Source: Leptospira kirschneri serovar Cynopteri str. 3522 CT (GTDB taxonomy: Bacteria > Spirochaetota > Leptospiria > Leptospirales > Leptospiraceae). From it: DNA of 64,000 nt. The notes beneath the pieces were generated by a model. That model was not told the DNA's origin and searched no databases. It saw only the letters and a list, made by a program, of their open reading frames with translations. Positions within the stretch are counted from its first letter, which is position 1, and each line of letters opens with the position of its first letter. The translations under genes and the position numbers were made by a program. The stretch covers positions 210,001 to 274,000 of the forward strand of contig NZ_AHMN02000008.1 in NCBI RefSeq assembly GCF_000243695.2, given 5' to 3'. This document shows, piece by piece, positions 49,169 through 61,631 of this stretch.

Positions 49169-50284
49169 ATGAATCATCAAGAAATTCTACTAAAACTTTT
49201 AGAAGTCACTGAGAATACTCAAGATTCATTTCAATTTTTAAAACGATTCCGTTCTATCGAACCCGAAAAATTTGCCGTGATCTATGCGGATTCCGCTACT
49301 CTGATGGAATCCGCAGAAGCCCTTCTTTATAACCTCAAACTACTTCATAAGTTGGATTTATTTCCAGTTGTAGTTTTAGATAAGGACGGAATTTCTTATA
49401 CCAATCTATTTTATAGAAATCAAAACAAAGATGATACTCCTTCAATTTTACCAGGAAAATTATTCCGACATCCTCAAGATTTAGCGGGGGCGGTTCATTC
49501 CGCTCTGGATGAAGAGAAACTTCCTGTTTTTATCGCGGAGGAAAAAGGCCAGGTTCTTTTTGATTTTTTAACTGAACTTTGTTCTATTCTTCGTACTAAA
49601 AAATTGGTTCATCTTTATTCCAGAGGTGGAGTTTATCTAAAAGGAAATAAAATTTCCATTTTCGACGTTGATTCCTCCGTAAAACCGGATCCAGAAGATG
49701 AATCCATTTTATCTGTTTGTTTAGAACTTTATAAAAATGTAAAGGATAAGGATTTTGAAATCGCAATCACTTCTGCATCTTCACTTCTTAAGGAATTATT
49801 TACGATCAAAGGAAGCGGAACCCTTTTAAGAAGAAAAAATCGTATCGATTTTATTGAGGATCCTCTTACCGTTTCAAGTGAGAAGTTAAATCTTCTGATC
49901 GAAAAGGCATTTCAAAAATCTCTTAAAAAAGATTTTTGGAATCAGAAGTTTGCCGGAATTCTTTTAGAATCTGAATTTAAAGGATGTGCCTTAATAAAAA
50001 AAACTTCTTTTGGAACGTTTCTTTCTAAGTTTGCAGTAGATGAAATCGCGAGAGGAGAAGGGGTTGGAAGAGATATCTGGGACGAACTAATTTTTAGATT
50101 TCCAGTTTTATTTTGGAGAGCAAGAAAAGAAAATACGATTTCAAAATGGTATATGAAGGTATGTGATGGTATGCAAAAAGAAGGGATTTGGATTTACTTC
50201 TGGATTGGAGTTCAAGAAATCCACGTTCCTAATATTTGTTCTTTTCTTAAAAACCTCCCGGAAGATATGTCGAACATCCCGTAA
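49169..50284 (+). CDS. N-acetylglutamate synthase/kinase-like protein with C-terminal NAT domain, 371 aa
   Basis: Residues ~30-210 have an amino-acid-kinase-like layout ([36 protein letters not shown]). Residues ~225-371 resemble the acetyltransferase domain of the vertebrate-like/fungal N-acetylglutamate synthases (DUF619). [20 protein letters not shown] is followed by [20 protein letters not shown] and GIWIYFWIG, matching the usual FPRLFWRAR.DNP...WYF...G and W..FWYG. It probably makes N-acetylglutamate for arginine biosynthesis. Key kinase residues look eroded. It follows the RNA methyltransferase by 15 nt and is third in the bfr operon. Confidence 0.72.
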   Translation: MNHQEILLKLLEVTENTQDSFQFLKRFRSIEPEKFAVIYADSATLMESAEALLYNLKLLHKLDLFPVVVLDKDGISYTNLFYRNQNKDDTPSILPGKLFRHPQDLAGAVHSALDEEKLPVFIAEEKGQVLFDFLTELCSILRTKKLVHLYSRGGVYLKGNKISIFDVDSSVKPDPEDESILSVCLELYKNVKDKDFEIAITSASSLLKELFTIKGSGTLLRRKNRIDFIEDPLTVSSEKLNLLIEKAFQKSLKKDFWNQKFAGILLESEFKGCALIKKTSFGTFLSKFAVDEIARGEGVGRDIWDELIFRFPVLFWRARKENTISKWYMKVCDGMQKEGIWIYFWIGVQEIHVPNICSFLKNLPEDMSNIP

Positions 50285-51027
50285 AACTCAGCGAATGTCT
50301 TCTAAGGATTGGCATTCAAGAAGCAAGACAATCCTCCATAAAAGACTTGTGACCCATCTACACTACACTTTGAGCGATTTAAGATTTACGAGGATTTCAT
50401 TCATTAGAAAATTATACTTTTTGCAAGTAATAAATATCTATTTTATCGGAACATTCGAAAAAATCTATGTTTTGGATCTTTCTCATTTCAAAACCTTTTT
50501 TTATTAAAATCTGCAGTAGTTCCTACATTTTTATAAAACTCAAACGTCTTGTTTTTATTAGATCTCAAAAATTCATCTTATCATTTTCATACGTTTTCAT
50601 AGTAAAGCTCAAAATCCGTAAAAGGCTTCGATTTAACAGTGAATTTCTGAGAACTCACACAAATCCTTCCTTTTTTTGAAAAATGTGGGAACTACTACTT
50701 TTCAAAAAATTTTTTGTTATTCATTACGCCGACAAACGATCTAAAAAATTTCAATCAAAACATATCCTGAACCAATCCGTAAAAAGAATTCTCTAAACTC
50801 ATTTCGAATGTGGTTGAAGAAAAATTTTGTATCCAAAAAATTCACCCAACGCTTCAGATTGTGGGAACTCTTACAAATTATTTTTCATTCGAAGATATGA
50901 AATCTTCATGATAAAAAAATTATCTGCTGTTAAATTTCAAAATAAATTGGCCGGAGTTCCGACCCCAAAGTTTACAAAACTAAAAAAGTTGGATTTTTTA
51001 GATAAGATTCAAAAAAATGAATCTATT
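50285..51027. repeat. Repeat-filled gap
   Basis: 50285-50470 holds degraded mosaic modules (AGCGAATGTCTTCTAAGGAT, ATTATACTTTTTGCAAGTAA, TTTTATCGGAACATTCGAAA) like 11520-11620. TAGTTCCTACATTTTTATAA at 50512, TGTGGGAACTACTACTTTTC at 50686 and TGTGGGAACTCTTACAAATT at 50860 are short palindrome copies. GGCCGGAGTTCCGACCCCAA at 50950 is the inverted GGTCGGAACTCCGCC motif. No gene is convincing here, although the next frame is open from 50827. Confidence 0.65.
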
Positions 51028-51372
51028 ATGCAAACATTAGTTTTTTTATACGACGGCGAGTGCTCGTTTTGCACAAACTTAGCCACAAAATTGCAAAACC
51101 TAAATCTAAATCCTAAAATTAGATTTAGATCTTTCCGAGATTTTACGGAAAAAGAACTCACAGAAATCCATCCCACCTTAAATATTCGTGTAGCAGAAGG
51201 AAACGTTCAAATGATCGCAAACGGAAGAAGATATCCAGGATTTTTTGCGGTTCGAAAGCTCAGTCATTCTCTAAAAGGCTACCGCTGGATTTCTCCTCTT
51301 CTTTATCTTCCTTTGGTTCCTATTTTCGGAATGATTGGAATGATCTTTTTAAAGTCTTTGAAAAGCCGTTAG
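51028..51372 (+). CDS. DCC-family thiol-disulfide oxidoreductase-like protein, 114 aa
   Basis: The start [20 protein letters not shown] carries the DCC-family signature (YDG[DE]C.FC), with a CxxC pair for redox chemistry. [15 protein letters not shown] and [14 protein letters not shown] match the family's conserved C-terminal part. Length is typical. The frame extends upstream to 50827, but that part consists of dispersed repeats, so the ATG at 51028 is preferred; no good ribosome binding site is seen. Its 3' end overlaps the convergent gene at 51349 by 24 nt. Confidence 0.78.
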   Translation: MQTLVFLYDGECSFCTNLATKLQNLNLNPKIRFRSFRDFTEKELTEIHPTLNIRVAEGNVQMIANGRRYPGFFAVRKLSHSLKGYRWISPLLYLPLVPIFGMIGMIFLKSLKSR

Positions 51373-52044
51373 ACCTTCGTAAAACACAAGTCTAGCGTCC
51401 AAGGCAAGTTGATTTCCTTTCATCACTCTATTTCGTTTTTCTTCCGTATCAGCCACAGTTTCGATCAAACGAAATAATTTCTCCGAATGAGACTCGTCGG
51501 CGTTTAAATTTACTTGAAAGAATTTACCTTCCGGCAAAATAGTTTTTTTCTTCAAATCCAAATAAGACTTAAACATTCTAGAATATTCTAATTTAAGCAA
51601 ATACTCATTTGCGGGACCAAGAGCACCCAATGCGGAATAAAAATCCGAAGTAGTGATCTTCTGCATCAGATTCAAATAAGAAGTTGTTTCCGGAAGTACA
51701 TGTTTTTCATGAACAACCTCTCCCATATCCGAAAGAAATTTTTTCAAAATAAAAACGTGAGAATCCTCAACGTTTCCCTCTCCCAATTCTTCCCAGATAT
51801 TGGAGACGAGTACGATCTTAGCTTCCACAGAATCACAGATTGAGGCCGTATTTAAAAACCAATTTACAAAATCCACACTTACAAAATATTCCTGACGAAG
51901 CCATAGAAGTAGATCCTCCCTTTCCATTTTACGTTCTTTCTCTTCTAACCAAAGATTAAAAGTAAGAACCGGGTGATTTCGGACAGAATCTTCTAAAGTT
52001 TTTCTAAAGTTTGTAGAAGTTGAAGTAGTATTTACTAATTGCAT
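51349..52044 (-). CDS. Haem-oxygenase-fold iron-containing redox enzyme (TENA/HDO-like), 231 aa
   Basis: All-helical protein of the TENA/PqqC/CADD-like superfamily. A Glu in [19 protein letters not shown], acidic and His residues in [20 protein letters not shown], and [20 protein letters not shown] are placed as the metal ligands of haem-oxygenase-like diiron oxidases. The C-terminal [12 protein letters not shown] closes the bundle. Family members (for example UndA, BesC, CADD) oxidise or cleave fatty acids or amino acids; the substrate here is unknown. It is third gene of the KamA/ATP-grasp operon, 12 nt after the ligase gene. Confidence 0.75.
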   Translation of the reverse strand: MQLVNTTSTSTNFRKTLEDSVRNHPVLTFNLWLEEKERKMEREDLLLWLRQEYFVSVDFVNWFLNTASICDSVEAKIVLVSNIWEELGEGNVEDSHVFILKKFLSDMGEVVHEKHVLPETTSYLNLMQKITTSDFYSALGALGPANEYLLKLEYSRMFKSYLDLKKKTILPEGKFFQVNLNADESHSEKLFRLIETVADTEEKRNRVMKGNQLALDARLVFYEGLTAFQRL

Positions 52045-52056
52045 AAATTCATAATT

Positions 52057-53172
<1,116 letters not shown>

Positions 53173-53177
53173 TTAAT

Positions 53178-54416
<1,239 letters not shown>

Positions 54417-54497
54417 TCGGTTGTTCCTATTTTCTTCGAGTCTGGGGAAAATCAAGCAAAGGTTGCCAAAAGGATTCGTTTTCTAAAACTGTCCTTG

Positions 54498-55172
54498 ATG
54501 ACTGTTTTTTCAGTAGAATCTCTCCAAGCTCTTGCGTTTGATGTAGACGGTACTCTCTTTTCGTCCGAAGGAATCATTCTTGAAGTCTATCGAGATTCAA
54601 TTCTAAATTTTTCCAAAATCTCCGGAATCCAAATCGAACTTCCCTCTCGGGATCGAATTATGACGGAAATCGGCAAACCGGTTAAAACCATATTCTTCAA
54701 TCTTCTTCCACAACTGAATGAAGAACAAAGAGACAGCATCTCCGATAGTGTACTTCGTTTTCTTTGTGAGAGAATTAAAAAAGGAGAGGGAGAATTTTAT
54801 TCCAACGTTCCGGAAACGATAGAAACTCTCGCTCAAAAAGGTTATCGTATTTTAGCCGCCTCAAACGGAAGAAAACCTTATATCCAAACCATACTTGAAG
54901 TTTCTGGAATTCTTCCTAAATTCGATCCTATCTTAGTTTTAGACAATGAACGAATCCGAACCAAAGCGGGAATTTTAGAAGAGTATATGAAACTCTATCA
55001 TCTTAAACCGAGTCAAATTCTAATGATTGGAGACAGACTTTCCGATCATGAAGCCGCCAGACAAAACGGTTGTCCTTTTGCGTTTTGTTCCTATGGACAT
55101 GCTCCGGAAGGAGAAATTCCGGACTTCGATTTAAAACTTAAAAACCTTTCGGATTTGAACGAAGTACTCTGA
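54498..55172 (+). CDS. HAD-family hydrolase (phosphoglycolate-phosphatase-like), 224 aa
   Basis: Motif [16 protein letters not shown] contains the nucleophile Asp15 and Asp17. [20 protein letters not shown] is motif II with Ser/Thr, [20 protein letters not shown] contains the motif III Lys, and [20 protein letters not shown] is motif IV with the metal-binding Asp pair. The cap is helical (subfamily IA). The reading frame extends upstream to 54309 over the start of the divergent kamA; that part has no HAD similarity. Substrate unknown. Confidence 0.85.
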   Translation: MTVFSVESLQALAFDVDGTLFSSEGIILEVYRDSILNFSKISGIQIELPSRDRIMTEIGKPVKTIFFNLLPQLNEEQRDSISDSVLRFLCERIKKGEGEFYSNVPETIETLAQKGYRILAASNGRKPYIQTILEVSGILPKFDPILVLDNERIRTKAGILEEYMKLYHLKPSQILMIGDRLSDHEAARQNGCPFAFCSYGHAPEGEIPDFDLKLKNLSDLNEVL

Positions 55173-55216
55173 TTTTTTGCCTGCATAGAATCCGTTTTTT
55201 TTCCGAAAATGAAAGT

Positions 55217-56026
55217 GTGCCGGATTCCGAAAAAAGAAAAAATATCATCTTCATTCTCACCGGAATTATTTTTACGTTAGTGCTCTTGGATAAAAGCACA
55301 GGCTCCGGATTTTCTATTTCCAACGAAGGATTTAATTTTAATAATATAGGAAAATTGACCCCGAAAACCCACTCATCTTCAAAAGAAAATTTCAATCACA
55401 AAGAAATCATGGATCAAGCGGAAGAAGAAATTCTAGAAGAACTTCTCCGAAATGGAGATATACAAACCTCTGTAGATTTATCCAATTCCATCGAAGAAGA
55501 TTTAAACGAAGAAGTTCCAGTTTTAGAACCTCCCACATTTTCTGTGAATTCCACAATTGAACCCGATTTCCCAATTCCTTCGGAAAAAGGAGAATTATCT
55601 CTTTTTTTTCTGAAGTTTTATGGTAAAGGTAGTAAAAGTCATTCCAGACTTGTGAAGGTGCTTAGACTTTCTAAAGGTGGAGATCGGGTGAAATTGATTT
55701 TAAATTCTTTAATCGCCGGACCGGTTTCTCAGGAAAAAGAAAAAGGAATCCTGAATTCCATTCCACAAAGTTTGCGTTACGACGATAATTATAGAATTGA
55801 GAGAGGAATTCTCAAACTTTCCCTAAGTAGCGATCTCGAAAAAGAAGCCGGTCCCGAAATTCTAAAAGATAGAATCGACCAACTTACTTATAGCCTTATG
55901 GAAAATCTGCCCATCCAAGGAGTTCAGCTTAAAATCAATGGCAAATTTGTACGTTCTTTAGGCGGAGAAGGATTGCCATTACCCTCTCTTCTGACAAAAA
56001 ACCCTAGAAAGATAGTCGTTTTTTAA
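55217..56026 (+). CDS. GerMN-domain membrane-anchored protein, 269 aa
   Basis: An N-terminal membrane segment ([18 protein letters not shown]) is followed by a polar Glu/Asp-rich linker. The C-terminal ~130 residues resemble the GerMN (sporulation/germination) domain: [40 protein letters not shown], then [20 protein letters not shown] and [23 protein letters not shown]. In non-spore-formers GerMN domains are thought to act in the envelope. The start is GTG at 55217; the distance to the HAD gene is 44 nt, possibly one unit. Confidence 0.72.
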   Translation: MPDSEKRKNIIFILTGIIFTLVLLDKSTGSGFSISNEGFNFNNIGKLTPKTHSSSKENFNHKEIMDQAEEEILEELLRNGDIQTSVDLSNSIEEDLNEEVPVLEPPTFSVNSTIEPDFPIPSEKGELSLFFLKFYGKGSKSHSRLVKVLRLSKGGDRVKLILNSLIAGPVSQEKEKGILNSIPQSLRYDDNYRIERGILKLSLSSDLEKEAGPEILKDRIDQLTYSLMENLPIQGVQLKINGKFVRSLGGEGLPLPSLLTKNPRKIVVF

Positions 56027-56142
56027 TCGTCAAAAAACGAGTAACAACAAACAAACCTGACAGGATTGTAAATCCTGATTGTTTATACAAAACCATTTTT
56101 TAAAATAAGGAAGTTAGATCGTCCGATCTCTTGTAAAAACAG

Positions 56143-57372
56143 ATGAGACTTTCTTCGGGAAATAATCAAAAAATAAAACTACTCGCTAGGAGAGTTTTTT
56201 TCAATCCGTTTCCGGATGATTATTTGAGAATTTATCAACCAGATGTTCGTAGAGCCACGGTTATCTATTTCTTTTTTTGTATCGGAATCAGCTTTCTTTC
56301 CTTCCTGGTTCCGGACGGAGCTTCTTTATTTGGAAAAGAAAACCAAATTCTAGTATATTCCCGTTTAACCGTCTTACTTTTATCTGCGTTCTTCGCATTT
56401 CTGCTTATAAAATGGAGGCCTTTTTTTAGAAGAAGAATCGAGAGATATAGCATTTTGTCCTCAGGAATGATCGTGTTCTCTATTCTCCCTTATGTTTTTT
56501 TAGATCCCGGAAGAATGGGACTCTATTTTCATTTTTATACAACTTTAGTTGTAAGTGGAAATATCCTTCTTTGGCTCACAGGAACAACCGTAGTCATTTT
56601 CAATGCACTCTTTTATTTTTCTCTGGTTTTATGCACATCTCTGACCGGAAACAAAAACATACTTCAACACGACTTTGCAAACGTACTCATCTATCTTTTT
56701 ACTGGAATCTTTGGAAACCTTCTGATCAATTTTTGGAGGGTGATGGATCATAGAGCCAAAAAGAAACTTCAGAAAGCTGTCAGTAAACTCAGAGATAAAA
56801 ACATTCAGATCGAAAAAATTTCCAAGGTGGACGAACTCACCAGTCTCTACAATCGAAGGTATTTGATCGAACAATTTGAATTATTTCTTAAAAGAGCACA
56901 ACGTTATCGTTTTTCCCTCGCGATGATCATCTTAGATATGGATTATCTTAAAGAAATTAACGATTCTTATGGACATTTAGCTGGAGATTTATCTCTTCGT
57001 ACAATTTCAGACGTGATGAAACAAAGAGTCAGAGCGACCGACATCTGTTCTCGGATCGGTGGGGATGAATTTTGTATTCTTTTAGATGCGATCAAAAAAG
57101 AAGATCTGGTTCAACTCTGCGAAAACTTAAGAATGGAAGTCGCCGAAAAAGAACTATCCTATCGAACCAAAAAAGGAAGTCCGGTCAAAATTACAGTTTC
57201 CATCGGTGCCTGTATCTTTGGTCCGGGAGAAGAATTCAGTTTTGACGACATCTATCATTCCATTGATTCAGCTCTTTATGAATCTAAAAAAAAGGGAAGA
57301 AACAGAGTTTCTTTTATAGAACCGATCCGTTACTTTCCCAGAGAATATCCTGGAACTACTGCTGCTTCTTAG
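56143..57372 (+). CDS. Membrane GGDEF diguanylate cyclase, 409 aa
   Basis: Six predicted membrane helices in residues ~45-200 (for example [17 protein letters not shown] and [20 protein letters not shown]), a short coiled coil ([20 protein letters not shown]), then a GGDEF domain: [53 protein letters not shown] with an intact active-site GGDEF, and the closing [13 protein letters not shown]. It is expected to make cyclic di-GMP from GTP in the cytoplasm in response to an unknown signal. The allosteric RxxD site upstream is not obvious. Confidence 0.93.
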   Translation: MRLSSGNNQKIKLLARRVFFNPFPDDYLRIYQPDVRRATVIYFFFCIGISFLSFLVPDGASLFGKENQILVYSRLTVLLLSAFFAFLLIKWRPFFRRRIERYSILSSGMIVFSILPYVFLDPGRMGLYFHFYTTLVVSGNILLWLTGTTVVIFNALFYFSLVLCTSLTGNKNILQHDFANVLIYLFTGIFGNLLINFWRVMDHRAKKKLQKAVSKLRDKNIQIEKISKVDELTSLYNRRYLIEQFELFLKRAQRYRFSLAMIILDMDYLKEINDSYGHLAGDLSLRTISDVMKQRVRATDICSRIGGDEFCILLDAIKKEDLVQLCENLRMEVAEKELSYRTKKGSPVKITVSIGACIFGPGEEFSFDDIYHSIDSALYESKKKGRNRVSFIEPIRYFPREYPGTTAAS

Positions 57373-57724
57373 GCGCCGGAAGTTCGTAGTGATAGGTAAT
57401 TTCACAATAAGCCCCTTCGTCTATATACTTCGTGTCCACGGTTTCCATAAAAAATAATCTGTTTTTTTGTTCCGGTTCGAGTTCTTCTAATTTGCGCGCC
57501 GCGATAGATTTTGCGGCGGTGCAGGAAGTATTCTTCATTTTGAATGTATCGTTTTCTTCGACAGAAGTTGAAGAAGCTCCGCCGATCGCGATCAATTTAT
57601 ATTTGTGAGCGCCTAACACCTCTACGGTGACTCCCGTATCTACGTGAATATGTTCTTTGACCTGTTTTGTACAAGCTCCGAACGCTAGCAAAAATACAAG
57701 AATACAATTTAAAATTCTTATCAT
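57356..57724 (-). CDS. Small predicted lipoprotein, 122 aa
   Basis: Signal peptide and lipobox [18 protein letters not shown], then a mature part with [40 protein letters not shown] and [17 protein letters not shown]. Three Cys residues occur in total, two of them in the mature domain. AAGGAAGG lies 5 nt upstream of the ATG at 57724. The gene is convergent with the GGDEF gene and overlaps its end by 17 nt. No family is recognised. Confidence 0.75.
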   Translation of the reverse strand: MIRILNCILVFLLAFGACTKQVKEHIHVDTGVTVEVLGAHKYKLIAIGGASSTSVEENDTFKMKNTSCTAAKSIAARKLEELEPEQKNRLFFMETVDTKYIDEGAYCEITYHYELPAPKKQQ

Positions 57725-57870
57725 CTTTCCTTCCTTTATAAGTGTTTTCGAAATATTTACATATCGATTTTTTAGCAAAAATACCGCTCAATCCAAGTTT
57801 ATCTCTGACAAGAAAGATTTAAACTTTCGATTTGATGCGCAAAAATGAATCCCATTTATAGATTTCAATT

Positions 57871-58974
57871 TTAAACAAGATCTACAATCAGCTCGTTTTC
57901 GTATCGATCATAGTTATAAAGAAGATCTCTTCGTTTAGGGACAAATCCACCTTCTTTCAAAAATTTCACCGCTTCTTTTTCGGTCTTCAGTCCGTAAGAA
58001 CGCAAAACGTTTTCTTCTATGACCACAGAAGATATATCATCCGCGCCGCTTGTGAGAGCCAATTGCCCTACTCCTTTTCCTAAAACCATCACCGAAGTTT
58101 CAATGTGTAAAATGTTATCCAAAAAAATCCTACAAATTCCGAGAACCTTTAGATATTCCTGAGTTGGAACCGCACGAACTTTGAATCGTTTAGTCTGTGG
58201 TTGAAAGGTCCAAGGAATAAAAGATAAAAATCCTCCGGTTCTATCCTGTAGATTTCGCACAACGTTTAAATGTTCGATCACTTCTTCTTGAATTTCTTCC
58301 GAACCAAATACTATATTTGCACTTCCCGGAAGTCCAACTTCATGACAGGTTTCCATCGCGCGAACCCATTCCTCTGTGGTCGCTTTTTTAGGCGATATGA
58401 TATTTCTCATTCTGTCCGTTAGAATTTCCGCTCCTGCTCCTGGAACAGAATCCAATCCAGTTTGTTTTAAAATCTGAAGTACTTCTTTCAAAGGAAGCCC
58501 GGTAATTTTTTCTAAGTTGATAATTTCTACCGGAGAAAAGGCACGAATATGCATGTATGGATATTTCTTTTTTACTGCAGAAATTACATCCAGATAATAA
58601 TCGAAAGACAGATCTGGATAAACTCCTCCTTGTAAAAACATCTGATCAGCACCTTCGCCGACCGCATAGTCCATCTTCTCTAAAATTTCTTCTACGGATA
58701 ACGCATAACCTTTACCGTTTCCGATCTCATCCATAAAAGAACAAAAACTACATTCTACATTGCAATAATTTGTATAATTCACAACCCGAAACATCGTATA
58801 ACTAGCGTATTGATGAGATAGAATTTTTTCTCGGAGCGAACGAGCAGTCGCCATAATCTTAAGATGATCCCCTTCTCGATATAAAGCCAAGGCCTCTTCG
58901 GGAGAAATCCGATTCCCATCCAATGCTTTTTCCAAAATACGATCTGTAGGTTGAGATGAAAAAATAGAAGTCAC
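57871..58974 (-). CDS. mqnC: Dehypoxanthine futalosine cyclase MqnC (radical SAM), 367 aa
   Basis: Menaquinone synthesis by the futalosine pathway. Radical SAM cysteines are Cys71, Cys75 and Cys78 in [12 protein letters not shown]. The family's glycine-rich stretch reads [51 protein letters not shown] and [20 protein letters not shown] are close to the MqnC signature. The related CofH enzyme shares this fold, but F420 synthesis is not expected here. Length fits MqnC. It appears as a single gene; other mqn genes are not in the window. Confidence 0.88.
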   Translation of the reverse strand: MTSIFSSQPTDRILEKALDGNRISPEEALALYREGDHLKIMATARSLREKILSHQYASYTMFRVVNYTNYCNVECSFCSFMDEIGNGKGYALSVEEILEKMDYAVGEGADQMFLQGGVYPDLSFDYYLDVISAVKKKYPYMHIRAFSPVEIINLEKITGLPLKEVLQILKQTGLDSVPGAGAEILTDRMRNIISPKKATTEEWVRAMETCHEVGLPGSANIVFGSEEIQEEVIEHLNVVRNLQDRTGGFLSFIPWTFQPQTKRFKVRAVPTQEYLKVLGICRIFLDNILHIETSVMVLGKGVGQLALTSGADDISSVVIEENVLRSYGLKTEKEAVKFLKEGGFVPKRRDLLYNYDRYENELIVDLV

Positions 58975-59653
58975 ATTTACTCCTTAGATCCGTCCACCTA
59001 AATGTATTTAAAAAAGGTTCTAATGATTTCAATAATCGAACCCTTTTTCTAAAACTTTGAAAGAAGCAGACTTTAAATGACCACACTTCAATCTTTGGAC
59101 CAATTCCGAATTTTGCACCTTCTTTTTAGATTTTCATTTTAGTTCTTAACTCCTAGGAATAAAACTCTTGAATGAAGAAATTTCTAGAATCTATCTCAAA
59201 AATAATTTATCTTTGCTTAAAATGCCTAATTCTAAGATATTTTTAAGTGGCTTTCCAATTGCAAAAGAGAATTTGTCTCAATTTTCAATCGATCCAATTT
59301 TCTAGCAGTAAGTAAGGTAAGAAATTCGCTTTATAAGAATCTGATTTTTCCATAAAAAATAGATGTTTAAAAATTTGTAATGCGACTTAATCTGTGGGAA
59401 CTCTCACAAGTCGTGAATTCAAAGTAAAAAATTTAAAAATTAATAGCTCCACAATGACAGTTACTACTTCGTATTAAATTTTTTGGTATTTAAAACCTAA
59501 AACATAAGTAGTCTTACAATTTTTATTATCTGTTAGACTCCGGTTGAAGATAGTTCTCACATTTTTATGAAAACACTCATTTTATTAAAATCATCTAATA
59601 CAAATCTAGTTGGCTTAGTAAAATTTAATTCATATTTAATTTCTAAAAAATTT
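58975..59653. other. Gene-free stretch
   Basis: No gene larger than ~25 codons was seen. One short palindrome copy lies at about 59390 (TGTGGGAACTCTCACAAGTC), and ATAGTTCTCACATTTTTATG is at 59551. Confidence 0.5.
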
Positions 59654-60334
59654 TCAAACTTTTGTAATTACGATCATCCCTTGGGTCAATACAATGGGCC
59701 AAATGATACTATATTCACGAATATTATAGTTTGAAGAAGGTACTAAAGATCTAATTTCTGATTCTTGAATAGGACGTTCATCATGGAAAATCCACATACC
59801 TAAACACTCAGCAAAAAAACGAGTCATTCGATACAAAAATGTAGGAGTTGGAAAAGTTACGATCAATACGCCTGGAGTTTTAACAAATTGTAAATGATTC
59901 AAAAAAGCCTTACGAGTATTTTCTACATTAAAATGTTCGATTAAACCAACGCTAAAAACAATGTCAAAGTTTCCTTGATACTGCGGATTGAGAATATCAC
60001 CCTGAATCAGTTCGGACGAAAACTCTTTTAAATTCGAAACTCGTTCACGAAATTTTTGCAAACCCAGTTCATTGTTATCAAAAATCGAATAGACGTTTGG
60101 TAAAACTTGATCACAAATTGTTTCGTAAAAACATGAATTCGCACCTCCAATTTCAAGAATCGACGGATGATTCACATATTTGTATTTATGCATCGTATTG
60201 ACTAAACGACTTGCCGTTATCTTTCGAGTGATGTTAGCCGTTTTATAAGGTTTTTTGTAATATGCATCCCAATCCGTTTTCTTAGATTGTAACAGCCCAG
60301 TTGGGTATTCTTCAGTTCCTTTAGAAAATATCAT
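59654..60334 (-). CDS. Class I SAM-dependent methyltransferase, 226 aa
   Basis: WDAYYKKPYKTANITRKITA precedes the SAM motif PSILEIGGANSCFYETIC, then YSIFDNNELGLQKFRERVSN and FDIVFSVGLIEHFNVENTRK, typical of sugar or lipid methyltransferases in surface-polysaccharide loci. The hydrophobic end (YSIIWPIVLTQGMIVITKV) may touch the membrane. It is third in the operon, 13 nt after the GT2-GtrA gene. Confidence 0.85.
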   Translation of the reverse strand: MIFSKGTEEYPTGLLQSKKTDWDAYYKKPYKTANITRKITASRLVNTMHKYKYVNHPSILEIGGANSCFYETICDQVLPNVYSIFDNNELGLQKFRERVSNLKEFSSELIQGDILNPQYQGNFDIVFSVGLIEHFNVENTRKAFLNHLQFVKTPGVLIVTFPTPTFLYRMTRFFAECLGMWIFHDERPIQESEIRSLVPSSNYNIREYSIIWPIVLTQGMIVITKV

Positions 60335-60347
60335 TTAAAAACCTCAT

Positions 60348-61403
60348 CTACCGTTCTTCTTCGCTGCTACCACCAAACACAAATTCACGTTGGATCGCAA
60401 AACTAAATAGAAAAAATACTGTATCTATAAAAGCTTTAGCTGCAATTATATTCCATCCATAAAGAGAATGTAAATAACGGATTGCAGTAAAAGCCAATAG
60501 TCCTAATCCCGAAACCAAAAATGCATACTTAACAAATTCAATTACAACTCCTCCAGGATCTCTAAAAACAAATCGTTTGTTTACAAAAAAATTAAAGGTT
60601 CCTGCAATCGTTCTAGAAAAAATGATACTTGTCAAAAGATTGGAAACCGAAAGATAAACCACTGTAAATACACAGAAATCAATGGCAGAAGTTAACACTG
60701 AGGAAAATGCAAATCTAAAAAAAAGGAAATAAATTCTAGCAGAATCAATTAGGGGGTTAAAATGAGATGATTTATTATTTTCTAGATAAAGTGTTTCAAT
60801 TGACTCCTCAAAAATTCTAAGACGGTGTTCCTTAGTAGAGATCAACATATTCATTTCATATTCATATCTTTCACCAGACAAACGTAAACACGTAGAAAGA
60901 AATTTTGTAGGAATACCACGTAACCCAGTTTGTGTATCTGTAAGACGACGACCGATTAAGAATGCAAAGACGATACTAGTAATTTTATTACCAAGAAGAC
61001 TGCGAAATGGAACATCTTTGTCAAATTTACGCGAACCAAGTATTAGCTGATCAGGATATTTTAAAAGACTTTGCACCACTTTAATAACATCCGATACTTT
61101 ATGCTGTCCATCCGCATCCGCTGTGACAACTCCAAACATTTGAGGAAACGTAAGCATACAATAATTAATCGCATTCTTTAATGCACGACCTTTACCTAGA
61201 TTCGTAGCATGATGTAAAAGATGACATTGTTTAAATTTTGTTAGTTTCTTAAAAATAGATGCACAAGATTCTCTGCTTCCATCATTAATCACTATTATAT
61301 TTACAATACCCTGTTGAATCAGTTCATCAACCAATTGCACTAATCGTTCATCAGGGTTATAAGCAGGTATTATAATTGGTATAGAGAATGATTTTTTGCG
61401 CAT
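60348..61403 (-). CDS. GT2 glycosyltransferase fused to GtrA flippase-like domain, 351 aa
   Basis: The N-terminal GT2 domain shows SIPIIIPAYNPDERLVQLVD, IIVINDGSRESCASIF, VVTADADGQHKVSDVIKVV with the DxD/ADADGQH motif, and GRRLTDTQTGLRGIPTKFL, the signature of DPM1-like polyprenyl-phosphate sugar transferases. The C-terminal ~110 residues have four hydrophobic helices as in GtrA (SAIDFCVFTVVYLSVSNLLT, GTFNFFVNKRFVFRDPGG). The predicted role is loading a sugar onto undecaprenyl phosphate and helping flip it for modification of surface polysaccharide. Confidence 0.92.
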   Translation of the reverse strand: MRKKSFSIPIIIPAYNPDERLVQLVDELIQQGIVNIIVINDGSRESCASIFKKLTKFKQCHLLHHATNLGKGRALKNAINYCMLTFPQMFGVVTADADGQHKVSDVIKVVQSLLKYPDQLILGSRKFDKDVPFRSLLGNKITSIVFAFLIGRRLTDTQTGLRGIPTKFLSTCLRLSGERYEYEMNMLISTKEHRLRIFEESIETLYLENNKSSHFNPLIDSARIYFLFFRFAFSSVLTSAIDFCVFTVVYLSVSNLLTSIIFSRTIAGTFNFFVNKRFVFRDPGGVVIEFVKYAFLVSGLGLLAFTAIRYLHSLYGWNIIAAKAFIDTVFFLFSFAIQREFVFGGSSEEER

Positions 61404-61631
61404 AAAATTGCTGATTTAGCACTCCATAAGAGACAGAAACTGTTCTGTAGAATATTGTCAATTCATATTGACAATATTCTATTTAAGGTATGTTAAATCG
61501 TATCATTTATAAAAATTTATTTTAAAATTCCAAAAAAGAAAAACCAAAGATAAATGTTTCAATCTATTGTTTCCAATTTAACATAATAGCAAAGTAAGAA
61601 ATTCTACGAATACAAACAAATGTAATATCGG
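61404..61631. other. Intergenic gap within the polysaccharide cluster
   Basis: 228 bp between the membrane-protein gene and the GT2-GtrA gene. It contains ATTGTCAATTCATATTGACA, then an AT-rich tail. TGTCAATATGAATTGACAAT is a ~7-bp inverted repeat without a U-run. A promoter for the GT2-GtrA gene is plausible. Confidence 0.3.
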
